Assembly: GCA_027604705.1 (NCBI GenBank)
Contig: JADHYV010000058.1
Location: 55,618-119,617 of the forward strand
From: Allomyces arbusculus
Taxonomy: Eukaryota > Blastocladiomycota > Blastocladiomycetes > Blastocladiales > Blastocladiaceae
Reading direction: 5' to 3'
Length of the DNA stretch: 64,000 nt
Shown here piece by piece: positions 1-10,920 of the stretch; within the stretch, counting starts at the first letter, position 1, and each line of letters opens with the position of its first letter. Below the pieces are notes generated by a model that worked only from the letters and a program-made list of their open reading frames with translations, was not told the DNA's origin and did no database searches. Made by a program: the position numbers and the translations under genes.

Positions 1-280
1 GCGGGCGCGAGCGCCAAACGACTTGGGCGGGACCGTGTTCTTGAACGCGACCTTGACGACGCCCGAGTTGCCGTGCGGACGCGCGACGCGGCCCCACATG
101 ACGCGGACCTTCGAGCCCTTGATGGCACGCTCGGCCTTGTAGACGTAGGCGACGCGCTTGCCAAGGTAGAAGTCGGTGTCCTCCTTAGTCTGCACACCCT
201 CGATGCGCAGCAGGACCTGGTTGGTCTGCTGGTTGCGCAGCGAGCGCTTGTAGCCGAGAATGCGGGCCTTGGCGTAGAGA
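1..280 (-). CDS. RPL33: 60S ribosomal protein eL33 (RPL33/RPL35A), C-terminal exon, cut by window edge
   Basis: A component of the large cytosolic ribosomal subunit. The reverse strand reads through KRSLRNQQTNQVLLRIEGV, then FYLGKRVAYVYK, then RPHGNSGVVK and PPKSFGAR, which is the eL33 family pattern in the right order. The window begins about ten residues before the expected C-terminus, so the stop codon is not visible. The exon opens at 280 with one base of a split codon behind an AG acceptor at 281-282, so at least one upstream exon exists. A possible first exon starts with ATG at 656 and ends at a GTTGTT donor, giving a five-residue start (MVAET) like the short variable N-termini of other fungal eL33 proteins. 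That exon is a guess; the family call is firm. Confidence 0.9.
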
Positions 281-282
281 CT

Positions 283-1137
283 GTGTGAGAAGCGCAAATT
301 GCACCGGTCAGTTGGACCGTTGGTTCAGTTTGAGGCAGAACGGCGCTGACAACGCTGTCACCACCGTCATCGCGCACAGTCCCACCCCGCACCGCAACGC
401 TGCCCGCACGACTGCCAGTGTTTTGCAAGAGCGCCGTCTCGCCGGATGCGAGCGGGTCCGCTGAAATTAACGAATCCGCCGTCTCGCCGCTGCGTAGCTC
501 AACGAGACGAAGTGAACCACCGTGACCGAGCCGACGTCTTTCACGCCGAACAAACGGTCAAGACGGTTCCAAGCCCGTTCGTGCGTTTCCTGCGGCAGTA
601 TCACCCCAGACCGCAACCGCGCACAAAAACCGCCATAACAACGTTTCTGCAACCATTCTCAGTCGAATGGCGCAGTTTCGGCGGTTTTGGGCGGTTTTAC
701 GGGGTCGTAGGTTCGGCCTGGAGCGGGTGGTCACGGCGGTCCATCCGTTTCAGACGGCGGGTCGGTCGTCTCGAAACACAGCGGGCAATCGTGCGGTGGT
801 CGCAGCGCAAAGCGCAGGCGCGGGGCGGGGCGGGGTGTCGGACGATGCGCGAGGTCGGTCGGCGGTGACGGTTGGGCTTCGTTGCGGGGTGCCAACCGTA
901 CCGGACGTCCTGGGTCATTGCGGCAAGTTGATCTCCGCCCGGAATGAACTGGTGGCGATGTCGAGAAGAGGGTCGGACAACGGTGTGAGGTGCGCACGGT
1001 TCCCGGGCGCAACGCCTGGGTGGCTCAGCGGGCAAGTGCACGTGAGGTGAGAAACTGCCTGGCCGTGATCAATTCCCCACTCTTCGTACTCTCTCGCTCT
1101 GCTCCTTCAACTTCAAGATCACTTCATCCATTCAACG
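283..1137. other. Intergenic / 5' region between eL33 (-) and the DUF1764 gene (+)
   Basis: About 850 bases between two divergently transcribed genes. It should hold the upstream eL33 intron and first exon and both promoters. Open frames here are short, overlap on both strands and match no family I recognise. No RNA gene or repeat was seen. Confidence 0.5.
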
Positions 1138-1861
1138 ATGGCCAAATCCAACAAGAACAAGGCCGCACCAACGCCCGCAAAGGATCAGCTCCAGAGGACA
1201 GCGGCAGCTCCGGCGACCAAGGCCGGCAAGGCCGCGGCCAAGGCGACCGGTGCCAAGACTGCATCAGTATCACCAGCACTGGCCAAGAAGCAAAATGCTG
1301 CAAGCGAAATGGACGACATCTTTTCCGGCAAGGGCGCGGCGACCAAGCCGGCGGCCGCGGAAATTGACGACATTTTCGGCGGCAAGGCCGTGCCTCTCGC
1401 TTCATTCAGCAGCAGTGCTGACCCGACCGACAAGAAAAAGAAGAACAAGAAGAAGAAGGCCGCGGACATGGCTGCAGAGGATCCCGTAACCGGTGCTGAC
1501 GCAGAACCGGCCAAGCCCACGACCAAGCTTGTGAGTAAAGTCGTCGAAGTTGTTGACGCGTCAACGGCCAAGGGCGAGGTCGCACCGGCAAGCTCTGCTG
1601 CAGCCGCGTCGTCCGACGTCAAGTCCAGGAAGCGCAAGGTGGAGTCAAAGGATGAGTTCCTGGGCAACTCGGGCAAGAGTACGTCGGCGGCGTCTCGCTG
1701 TTTTTGGGGGCACGCGGATTCGAGCCGGACTGACCATCTATGGCTCTTCGAAAGAACGCTTCACCGACGACGGCCATCCGATCTATTACCTGGAGGATTT
1801 GATTGCGCAGGAGGGCGGCGACACGGAGCTCTGTCCGTTTGATTGTGAATGTTGTTTTTGA
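1138..1861 (+). CDS. DUF1764 family protein (conserved eukaryotic protein of unknown function)
   Basis: Two exons, 1138-1678 and 1725-1861, separated by a 46-base intron (GTACGT donor, GAG acceptor) that is among the shortest in the window. The N-terminal two thirds is low-complexity, rich in Lys, Ala and Ser, with a lysine block (KKKKNKKKK). It carries the motif DDIF twice (MDDIFSGKG and IDDIFGGKA). Splicing joins GKTG to the conserved C-terminal block: SSKERFTDDGHPIYYLEDL, then GGDTELCPFDCECCF at the very end. That terminal CPFDCxCCF signature behind a DG-PIY stretch is what defines DUF1764 (Pfam PF08576). The function is unknown; the closely spaced cysteines suggest metal binding and the basic region suggests a nuclear or nucleolar location, both inference. 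Without splicing the frame shifts before the signature, which supports the intron. Confidence 0.85.
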
Positions 1862-2173
1862 TTGTTGGAAGAGAGGGGAGGGCAGTTGTGATGATTTTGA
1901 GCTGGGACCGCAAGTACCCTCCCTCCACTCTGTCTCTTGGCAGGATACAACATGAGTTGAGCGGGCCGCGACATTTCGAGTCCAAGCACGTTGCCAAAGG
2001 CCGGAACCCCCGAACCTGTATTGTATCGAAACAAGAGAGAACGTTCGCGCGACCGCAATCGGAAACCACAAAACAAAGCAAAAGCAGAACGATGCACCAT
2101 CAACCCAAAACCGGACCCGATAAGGAACGCAATTAAGCGCCCAAACGAGCCCGCGGCGCGACACCCCCGCCCG
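1862..2173. other. Short convergent intergenic region
   Basis: About 310 bases between the 3' ends of the DUF1764 gene (+) and ArfGEF gene 1 (-). No coding or structural signal seen; it presumably holds both 3' untranslated regions. Confidence 0.5.
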
Positions 2174-5100
2174 CTATTGCATGATGAACTGCTCGGTGCG
2201 CAACAACACGGCATGCAAGCTCGTGCGCAAATCCTCGGCCACCTCGTACATCAACAAGTCGATGGCGAGCCGGTAGAACCGCTTGATGTGTCGTTGGAAC
2301 GGCTCGTCATCGAGCAAGACCAGACCATTCAAGATCGTAAGCAGCACCGGCTTCCACGCGGCCGCGTTGCGCTTGCGCGACTCGGCGTCCATGTCGCGGT
2401 AAGCCTCGAGAATCGCGACCGCCAGCGGGACCAACTTGTTCTCGACGGCGGCACGCTCGGCCATCCGGTCAAGCGACGGGTCGCCGTACATGTGGAAGAG
2501 CAAGTGCAGCAGGCACGTTACCGACGACGTCTCTTGCTTGAGCAAATTGGGCAATTGCTTGGTGAACCCGGACTTCCACAAGGCCGTGCGCAGCTCGAGG
2601 TTGCCGTTGAACGCGCGTGCAAACTGGTACGACTTGTCGAGCGCGGCAACGAGGGCCAGCAAGTGTCGCGCCTGCATGCTCGCATACACGGCCTCGATCG
2701 AGGTCGTCTCAAGTACCGTCTGAATGAGAAGCAGCTGCAGCACGCACTTGACGATTATCTGCTGGAACCGCGCCTGCTGGTCGGTCGCGGACGTGGCGCC
2801 GTCAAGCGGAGACGCAGCTGTGGCCGGATCCATGAGCGCGACCGCCGTCGTCGCTTCAAACAAGTCGGACCACGTCGCGCATACTTGGTCCCACTCGCTG
2901 TCCGACAACATCTTACAGTTGCGTTCCATGAGCTGCTGTAAGCACGAGGTACCGAGCCGGGCCAGCGTCTCGTTCTCCTGCATGATGCACGCCTTGAGCA
3001 GCGACAGCACGTCCGTGAGCTTGTGCACAAGCTGGTCGTAATACGCCCCAAACAAGTCGATGAACTGGCGCAGTGCCGCAATTAACGTCGTGCTCAACCA
3101 GACACTTAGTTCCTCGCCGCGTGCGGCACGTGAACTCGTCGGTTCCATGACGGGCGCAAATAGCGCAAACAAGATATCTGCGGCCACGCGTTTCCAGAAC
3201 GCTGGCGAGAACCGCGCGCCGTGGTCACGCAGGACGGCAAACAGGTAATTGAGCGCGCGCGTGCGCACTTCGAGCTCGCATTCCACGACGACGAGATAGA
3301 GCGCATGCAACGCCGCAAACCACTCGGGCTCGTCAAACTTGTCGCGGTCGTCGACGAGCACGCGCAATGACCGGTGAATCGTCTCGACCGCTTGCAGCGC
3401 CACCTTTTGCGACACTTTCGCGGCCCGGCAATACGCGACTAGCGTGTCCATGGCGTCCGTGTAGTACCCGGCCTCGCGCACTGCCGGCAAATGCTGTGCG
3501 AAAATTACCTTGGCCGCATCAAACGAGAACGTGAACAACGGCTCGTACGTCTCGCGCGCGGCCATGGCCGTATACACGGCCAACACGGCCTTCCACCCGG
3601 ACCGCAATACGGGCGCGCGCGCGGCGACAATCTGCTGTAAACACCGCACGGCCATTTCGCGCACAGGGATCGCGTCGTGGTGCGCGACGACATGTTCAAA
3701 CGGCCGCAGAAACTCGCGCTGGAACTTGAAGTTGGGCAATTCGTCCTTTTCCAAGAACTTCATGGCGAGTTGCCGCAGCGAGTCGAGCGCGAAATATGCG
3801 ACTTGTTCGTTGGCATTGCACCCGACGCGGTTGAAATGCTGCCCGAGAATCGTCCACAGGTTGACCCACTCGACGCGAATGCGCGACATGTTGTAGTAGC
3901 TGATTTCCACGAGCTTGGTGAGCGAGTACATGCGCGGAATCTCCTCGGTCGAGACGGTGCACAGCGCATCAACGAAATCGACGATACCGGCACCGTTCAG
4001 CTTGGCCGACCCGGCAAAGATCTTGTCAGTCGCCACGACAATACTCTGCGAGGTTGTTTCCTGGTGCACGGCAGAGAGCGGGCCTTCGGTCTTTTCCGCG
4101 CCAATCACGTGGAAGCGCTCGAGCTGCGAAATGCACCGCAAGACTTCGAGCCACGATTTCTTGAGCGCGTTCCCCTGCGTCATGGCCACTTCGAGCAACG
4201 TCTTGATGGCCCCGAAATTCTTGTCGCGCATATCCGTCGCGCTCGCCGAGAGCAGCGTGAAATTGTAGACGGTCGTGACCAGCGCATTGCGTTCAAGCTC
4301 CAAGTCAAACACGCACGCGACCGTAATCGCGTGCTTGAACGCCTCGAGCGTCTGTGCTGTCGCCTGCGGGTCGTCGGACGTTTGCAGCACCGTCGAAAGC
4401 GCCGCGAGCGATGCCATCCAAACGAGCTCAAACATGTTGCGCACGTGCTCGGAATGCAGCGCGACAATCCACGACGGAGCGCGCTTGTTGCGCTTCTTGT
4501 CAAAAATCGCCTCCACCTTGGCGACGATTTCCTCGAGCGCCGACGCAAACGCTTCGCGCCGGGCACGACGGGACACCGACACGGCCGACGTGTTGGAAAC
4601 CGCCGCTTTCGCGGCCGCCGCCGCGAGCGGGTCGTCCTTGAGCTTGATCTCATGCTCGGCAATCGTGTCGTAAATCTCGAGCAAAAACTCAGCGGGCAAG
4701 TCCTCGTTATCGTTGATGCCGCGGTTGTTGCGCAAGAAGTCGTCCTTGGACATGCGTTTCTTGACCTGTGGCGAATGCAAGTCGGTGTTGAGCAGAATCA
4801 CCGAGTAGGCCAAGACGTAGGCCGCGTCAGGGTTCGCAAACACGTTCTCCGGATCGACCTTGGCGTTTGTGTAATACCGTTCGGCAAACTTGAGCATCAT
4901 GCGATCAATCTTTTGCGACTCGCCCGGAAGTCGAAACTGCTGCAAGAACTCGCGCATCGCATCGACAAACGACATGCCCGTGAAATCGAGTTGGTCGACA
5001 AACGCGTGCATTACGGCAATCGCCTCCGGGTCGCCCTCGCCAAGGTACTCGCCGAGCGACTGCTTGTTGAGCCCCTCCGTATTATGCAGCCACTGCGCAA

Positions 5101-7612
5101 TCTCGCCCGGGTTCGCCGTGAGCATGCCATGATCGACCAGGTACTGCAACCCGCGCTTGGGTTTGCGATTGAACTGCTGAATCGCCTCGGTCAATACCGT
5201 CTTCTTCTGCTTGCTCGTCTCGAGTTGTTCCGGGTTATCGGCCGCGACCGACAGATCGGCCCCGGCGCCAACGACAGACGGCGGCCGAGCACCACCGACG
5301 ACAGTCCCGGCATCGCTCGCCGACCCGTTCACGCCATCCACCAACGACCCAACCATGGACGGTGCGCGCCCATGCGTTGCCGCCGACCCCGACACTGCGA
5401 GCGACCCGCCCGTGCCCGAATCTGCCACGGCCGAGGCCGCGGCAGCACCGACCTGCGACGCCGACAGCGGCCGCGGCGCCCGATGGATTGCAATCCACTC
5501 GGCGAGCGACTTCAACCCGGTACACAGCGTCGTGAGCGCGACCTTATGCACGTCTTGCGCCGCCGCGGCCGCCGGGTCGGTCGCCGGATCCAGGGGCGGC
5601 AACATGGACGGCGGCGCCGTGACTTGCCGCGCGGCCAAGTTCATGATGCGCTCGTAGATGTTATCGAGCGCGTCCGGATTACAGTCGTAGTTGATATAAA
5701 TTTCGACGACGACCTGTGGCCGCGCCATGATTTTCGTGAGCGCCTGCAGAATGGCCGATTTCTGGGCCGTGGTGGCCGCGCGCATTTCGAGAATGCTGAG
5801 CACGACTTCGCTGAGCAGGACCTCGATTTCCTTTTTCAGGCTTTGCCGCAGGTGCAACACGAGTTCGACAAACACGTCGAGCGCGACCTTGTAAATCGGC
5901 GGGATCGGCGAGGCCAGGGCGCGGCCGACGGCCAAGCCGAGGTACGCGCGCGTTGCTTCGAGGAATGTTGAGGGTACCCACGCCGATCCCGGTGGGGCGG
6001 GGGGCGCCGGCGGGACGTAGCACCCGCGGAAGAAGACGGCCGTGTAGGACGTGATGCACAGCTGGATCAGTTGCAGCGACAAAACGCGTGAGTTGATCGA
6101 TGCCGACCGCACGTCGAGTGAGGTGGACTCGCTGACGGCCTTGGTCGAGAGCTTGCACAGCGCGCGGAAGACCAGGTAGGCATCGCGCACAAAGAGCTCG
6201 TTGGTCGTCGCGGTCGCGGGGTCTTCGAAAAACTGCACCGACCCGCGTCGCGCATCGAGGTGCGGGGTCGCAGGGACAGCTGTCGTGGTTGCGGGTGAGT
6301 CGGGCACGGAACCCGTTGCTGGGGTATCGGACGCAGGTCGCTCGGTGTCATCGCCCTCGTCGTCGTCACCACGCGTGCGCGCGTCGTCGTCGTCGTCAGA
6401 GATCGGCGGCGCGTGCGGGACGTGCGGCGACGGCGGAATCGCAGTCGCCACGGCTGCGGCCAAATCGGGTGACCCGAGCGGCGAGTGCGTCGGCGTCGGT
6501 TCCACGACTTCCGGCCGAATCTGCGACGGCGGTGTCGAGATCATACTCGGTGCGACCGAGGACCTTTGCACATTCGTGCCAATCGTGCTCGCGCGGCCCG
6601 CGGTACTCGACCGCGCCATGAGCGGGTTAGGTGTCGTGGCCGCACGCGCGAAAATGACATTGATCATTTGCGTGAGCGCACCCTGCGCAACCGTCTGGAT
6701 CGTGATTGACTTTGTGACGAGAAAAATGTTCCAGGACGTGCGAACGGCCTTGAGCAGCACGTTGCCATGAATCGGGACGCCCGTCGACGAAACGGCGGCC
6801 AGCAACGCCTTGATCACTTGCAAATGCACTTTTTCGTCCGTGTTTTCGCCGATATTGCATTCGCAAATCAGGTCAATGGCCACGTCGAGCAGTGGGCGCG
6901 ACTCGTTATTGGCGCTGTCAGTCGTGCTGCCACCAGATGGTGGCGCAGAAGACGTGGCATTGAGCAGGTCCGGCATCGACTCAACATCTTGCCGAGCGAC
7001 CGAGGCCACGTCGCGGTCGACGAGCACGTTGTAGGAAATGAGTTTCGAAATGCAGTCGAGCGAAATGGCGATCAGGGCCGCGGACCGCGACGCGCAGGCG
7101 AGCTGGAAGGGCTCGAACATGGCGCGCATGACCTCGGGCGTGAGCAGGTTCATGCCGCTAGCGAACGGAAAGGACCGACGGTCAGTCGAATATCCCTTCC
7201 CTGGCGCCACGCGAACGACTCGGGAGCAGTCGCATGGGCGTATTCAATGAGGCGAGACGCGCGTACCTTGGTGCCGTGTCGGACGAGGCCTCGTCAATGA
7301 GCGTCTTGAGCTTGTCTAGTTAATGCAATAAGCGCATCTCGTCGTCAGTCTCTCTGTCGCTCATTCAGGAGCCGGCACCGCATCGTCGACTCGCGCAGTT
7401 GCAACCTGAGCCCCGCAAAGGAAACACGCCAAGAAGAACGTACTCAGCGCGGCCGACGACGAGTCCTTGAGCTTGGGCAGCCGGCGCACGTCTTTGAGCG
7501 CGAGCATCTTTTGCAGCGCGTCCACGACAAAGACGGCGGCCGGGTTGGCAGCGCCGCTCGCCTGCGAGACAGCGCGCAGCTGCGACTGCGCCGCACCGGC
7601 ATGGCCGTTCAT
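2174..7612 (-). CDS. SEC7: Sec7/BIG-type Arf guanine nucleotide exchange factor (copy 1, 1733 aa)
   Basis: Activates Arf GTPases at the trans-Golgi by GDP/GTP exchange, driving coat recruitment. Exons in transcript order are 7444-7612, 7267-7315 and 2174-7157 (donors GTACGT and GTACGC), giving 5202 coding bases. The N-terminal DCB region (VVDALQKMLALKDVRRLP, then FEPFQLAC and LDCISKLISY) is followed by an HUS region (AYLVFRALCKLS; NYDCNPDALDNIYERIM). The Sec7 domain lies at about residues 718-915 with the catalytic glutamate near 780 (LGEYLGEGD), FRLPGESQKIDRMM and VILLNTDLHS. C-terminal HDS repeats include ISQLERFHVIG and LVEISYYNMSRIRVEW. In the region that sets brefeldin A response it has the Y-S-D-M combination (AYS...LLNTD...KKRM) typical of sensitive enzymes. 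Two short 5' exons restore the DCB start that the long exon lacks. The length fits fungal Sec7 and human BIG1/2. A second paralogue lies at the other end of the window. Confidence 0.93.
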
Positions 7613-8430
7613 GGTGGTGATGGTGGTGGCGGATTGGCAGTGCACAGGCGCTCGACAGGATCGGCAGCGGAGCTGGTGGGCGGCAGGAACCCAGGAGCGA
7701 GCCCGCCGATATCGCGGGCGCGAATGCGCGTAGACGGATGGCGCGGCCGGAGGGTGGCGGCACGGCGCGTCAAAGAGCGGATCGGCGCGTGTGACAGGTC
7801 GTCGAGCTGGAGCTGCTGGTGCCGTTGCTGATCACTGCAGGCGCGACTTGACCAACTCGCGACGGGCGGCCGGCGCGCGGGCGGCGACCGATTCTTGTGT
7901 TGACTTGAGCGTTCTCTGCGTGCAGTGCAGACAGTGCCGCAGGCAGGCGGGCCAGTTGGTGGTGGTGGGCGCGGTGGGCCGACGATGTGGGCCGACGTTG
8001 CAGAAGGGCAGGCGACTCTGCGACGTGCAAGTTGCCAAATCCTCGCCGAGACTCAAGGCAGCTGGCGTTTGGCGACGGGGTTTGTGACGAGTCCCGCAAC
8101 GTTGTGGGGTGCGCCATCCGGGTTTCGACCGCACGACCGCAGCAAAGAAGATGCGAATCGAATCCTGATCAGGATCCGAGACACAATAGACAGGCTCGGC
8201 CAGCACCAAGTTTGCCGAGTGACCGATACACCACCGCACACCACCCGCACACCACCCGCACACCACCTGGCCAACACCGCCAGCACGGCGCCAGCACGGC
8301 GGCAGCAAGCATCGAGAGCAAAGTAGACAGGATTGAAAGAAAAAACAAGGTTCATTTGCCACATCATCAATAATCACGACCTCAACGACAGCACGTGGTC
8401 AACACCATCCACTCACCCATCCCCTTCACG
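7613..8430. other. Intergenic region upstream of ArfGEF gene 1
   Basis: About 820 bases between the Tra2-like gene and ArfGEF gene 1, both on the reverse strand. It holds the ArfGEF promoter and the 3' end of the Tra2-like gene. Apart from a short CA-rich direct repeat near 8231-8268 I see no feature; open frames are short and unlike any known family. Confidence 0.45.
8231..8268. repeat. Short tandem repeat, 11-base CA/CC-rich unit
   Basis: About three and a half copies of the unit accacccgcac (accaccgcac, then accacccgcac repeats). It lies in the spacer upstream of ArfGEF gene 1; a simple minisatellite with no evident function. Confidence 0.6.
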
Positions 8431-9999
8431 TTACCGCCGCCCGTACTCGTCCCCACGCGTCGTGCCATACCCATAGTCGGCCCCTGGCGCCGCCGCCGCA
8501 CTGCGCCCGCCACTATACGCGGCATACACGTCGTCCACGCCGCCCGGCACCGCCGGCATCGGCGGCGCGCGACGGTCTGGCGCGTACCCTCCCGCACTGC
8601 GATCGCGCGGCGGGTAAGCGTCGCGCGGCGCCGACCGCGGTGGGGGTGGGGGCAAGTACTCGCGGTCGTACCCCGCGTAGTCCCGGCCGCCCGCACCCGC
8701 ATAGTACCCAGCATAATCGCCACCCCCGGATGCCGGGTAATGATCGCGCGGCGCCGCCGACCGCGGTGGAGGCGGAGACCGTTCGCGCGCGTAGTACGGG
8801 TCGCGGTCGCGGCCGCCACCGTACCCAGCGTAGGACCCACCGCCCGAGCCGTAGTAGGGCGCGCCACGGTCGTAAGACGGGCGGTCGTACCCGCCACCGC
8901 GGTCATAAGACGGACGGTCGTATGAGCGGTCGCGCGGCGCGTACCCGCCCCGGTCATAGGACCGGTCGTACGCGCGATCACGGTCGTAGGCGCGGTCGCG
9001 GTCGTACGGGCGGTCGCTGCCGTAGGGGCGACGCGCGCGGTCGTGGAACTCTGGATGTGCAGAGTGAAGAGTCAGAAATGTGAACGGAGAGAGAGAGCGA
9101 CAGGCAGAAGGAAAACACGTACCACGGCGCGGCGGGTGCCGACCCAGGTATTCGCCGGGCGTCTTTGGGCGCGGGCGCGTGCGACGCGACTACAAAGCCG
9201 ATCGAACAGAAACACGGCGGTCATTGCTCCGCACTCCACAGCAGTCGAAATCCGAGCACGACCAGTGCAAAAAGTACGCACATGCTCCACAATCAGCGTG
9301 CGGCCGCGGAACTCGCGGCCGTTTTCGCCTTCAATGGCCTTTTGCGATTCTGCGTTGGTGGCAAACTTGACAAAGGCGAACCCGCGGCACTCGTTCAGGT
9401 GCGGGTCACGCACAAGACTGAGTTCCAGGATCTGGGGTCGGTTGGTCGACGGATTTGGCAAGAAGCAAATCAGTGAGTTCCATGTCCGCGTCGTGGTGCT
9501 CCACCCACGGCACTGATACAGAATTCGAGCACCGCCGATGCAGAAAACGTACCGGTCCATAGGGCTCAAACAGCTCGCGCACGTCTTCCTCGGTGCACCG
9601 GAACCCGAGGCCGCGCACGTAGAGCTGGTTGCCCGGGTTGGCCGCGTCGCGGTCGTCGTCCAAGTCGTCACCGGCATACGACGACGCGGGCGCCGTGGTC
9701 GGCGCTGGATTCTCGGTGGGCGCCGATGCCGAAACTTTCGCCGTGGTTTCATTCGGAGCCGATGCGGTCCCGTCAGCGGCCGCGGCAGCAGCGGCCGCGG
9801 CAGCAGCAATGGCCGCCTCGTCGGCAGCCGCAGCCGCATCAGCGAGGGCAGCCGCGGCAGCGACGGCAGCGGCCGCGTCGGCGGCTTCACGCGCGGCGAC
9901 GTGCTGATTGTACTCGCGGATGGGCGAGGCCGGCGCGCCAGGCGAAGCCGAGGCCTTGGCAGGCGAGGCCGGAGCGGCTTTCGCAGGCGAGGCAGACAT
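8431..9999 (-). CDS. Tra2-like SR-family RNA-binding protein (single RRM, RGG/DRY-rich tail)
   Basis: Probable splicing regulator of the transformer-2 type. Exons in transcript order are 9553-9999, 9282-9431, 9123-9189 and 8431-9050 (introns 121, 92 and 72 bases; donors GTACGT, GTGCGT, GTACGT), giving 427 residues. An Ala-rich, low-complexity N-terminus leads into one RRM: RNP2 is LYVRGL, then FEPYGP spliced to ILELSLVRD, then RNP1 as RGFAFVKF. Right after the RRM comes a linker RPRPKTPGEYLGRHPPRRG, closely resembling the RPHTPTPGIYMGRP linker that marks Tra2 proteins. The tail is about 200 residues of Arg, Asp, Tyr and Gly (repeats such as PYDRDRAYDR and RSYDRPSYDR) in place of a classic RS domain. 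In-frame ATGs at 10086 and 10095 would add about 30 residues; I chose 9999 because MSASPAK opens the low-complexity domain, but the start is not certain. Confidence 0.82.
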
Positions 10000-10920
10000 G
10001 GTGGTGTCGGTGCAGTTGTGCAGCGGCCGCTTGGTGGAGAATGCACTTGCAGCAGAGAGCAGTGTGCTGGCAAGCTGGCTGGTCATGGTTGGCAAATTGG
10101 ATTGGAGAGCGTCGGACCCGAATTAGTTGGACGTGCAGCAGACTGGAGACTGGCCATCATCATCACTGGGGTAATTACTGGCAGGTTCGTGCAGAAGCTG
10201 GGAGGACGACGGCGTTGCAGCGCGACGGGAGGAGTGGACGACGGCCGCGAGGAGCGGAGGAGAGAGCTGGAGGAGAGAGAGCGCGGAGTGGACGAGCCAA
10301 ACGTGAGCAGGCCCGTCAGGCCCGTCGGCCGTCAGCTCGTCCTGATCTTGATCTTGCCTCCGTCTTGCCCCGCACCGTGGGAAAAAACCGGGCGCACGAC
10401 CTGCTTTTCGTCCAGCTTTCCGCCCGCCATCCAGCCGCTTTCTGGCCCTGGTTTTGATGAGTGTTTGTGGCCGTTTTTCACCTCGAACCTCAGAGCGACG
10501 TCAAGCAGACTGTCCCTGATATCCAATGAATGGGTTGATGAAATGTATTTTCCGCAAATGATGCGAAAGAACATAACCTCGTTTTCACAGTTTTTTTACG
10601 CCACCGTCCGTCGAGCTGCGAGAGCCGAGAGACGCGCTCCACCAACGCTTCACCACAGCTTCGTTCCCGCTCATCCTGGTTCTGAGATCCGCGCGACGAC
10701 GACGTCAACGACAAAAAAACGGCGCGGCACACCGCGCTGCAAGCCATTGCAAGCCTGAAAGACATAGACGACAGCATTGCCCGCCCTGCCGACGTGCTGC
10801 ACCTGCCCTGCCTTGCACGCGCTCTGCTCTTTACCCGCCAAATTTCCGTGCAAGCACGACCTGCAGCCCCGAAATCCAGCCAGCACCGCCCTCGCCGCCC
10901 ATCATCACCCGCCTACAACC
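10000..10920. other. Divergent promoter region, Tra2-like (-) / kinesin (+)
   Basis: About 920 bases between two divergent start codons. The first 100 may be coding or leader of the Tra2-like gene. The rest includes a T-run near 10590 and a C-rich stretch just before the kinesin ATG. No RNA gene or recognisable open frame. Confidence 0.45.

Noticed and set aside
1991-2941. Open frame of 316 codons on the + strand
   Set aside because: Antisense to the 3' end of ArfGEF copy 1; no family resemblance and Arg/Gln-rich shadow composition.
3677-5971. Open frame of 764 codons on the + strand
   Set aside because: It lies wholly antisense to ArfGEF copy 1, which has the full Sec7 architecture. The frame is a shadow of high-GC codons and has Arg/His-rich composition with no domain.
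8231-8268. CRISPR-like or regulatory repeat array
   Set aside because: Only three and a half 11-base units without spacers; an ordinary minisatellite in a eukaryotic genome.
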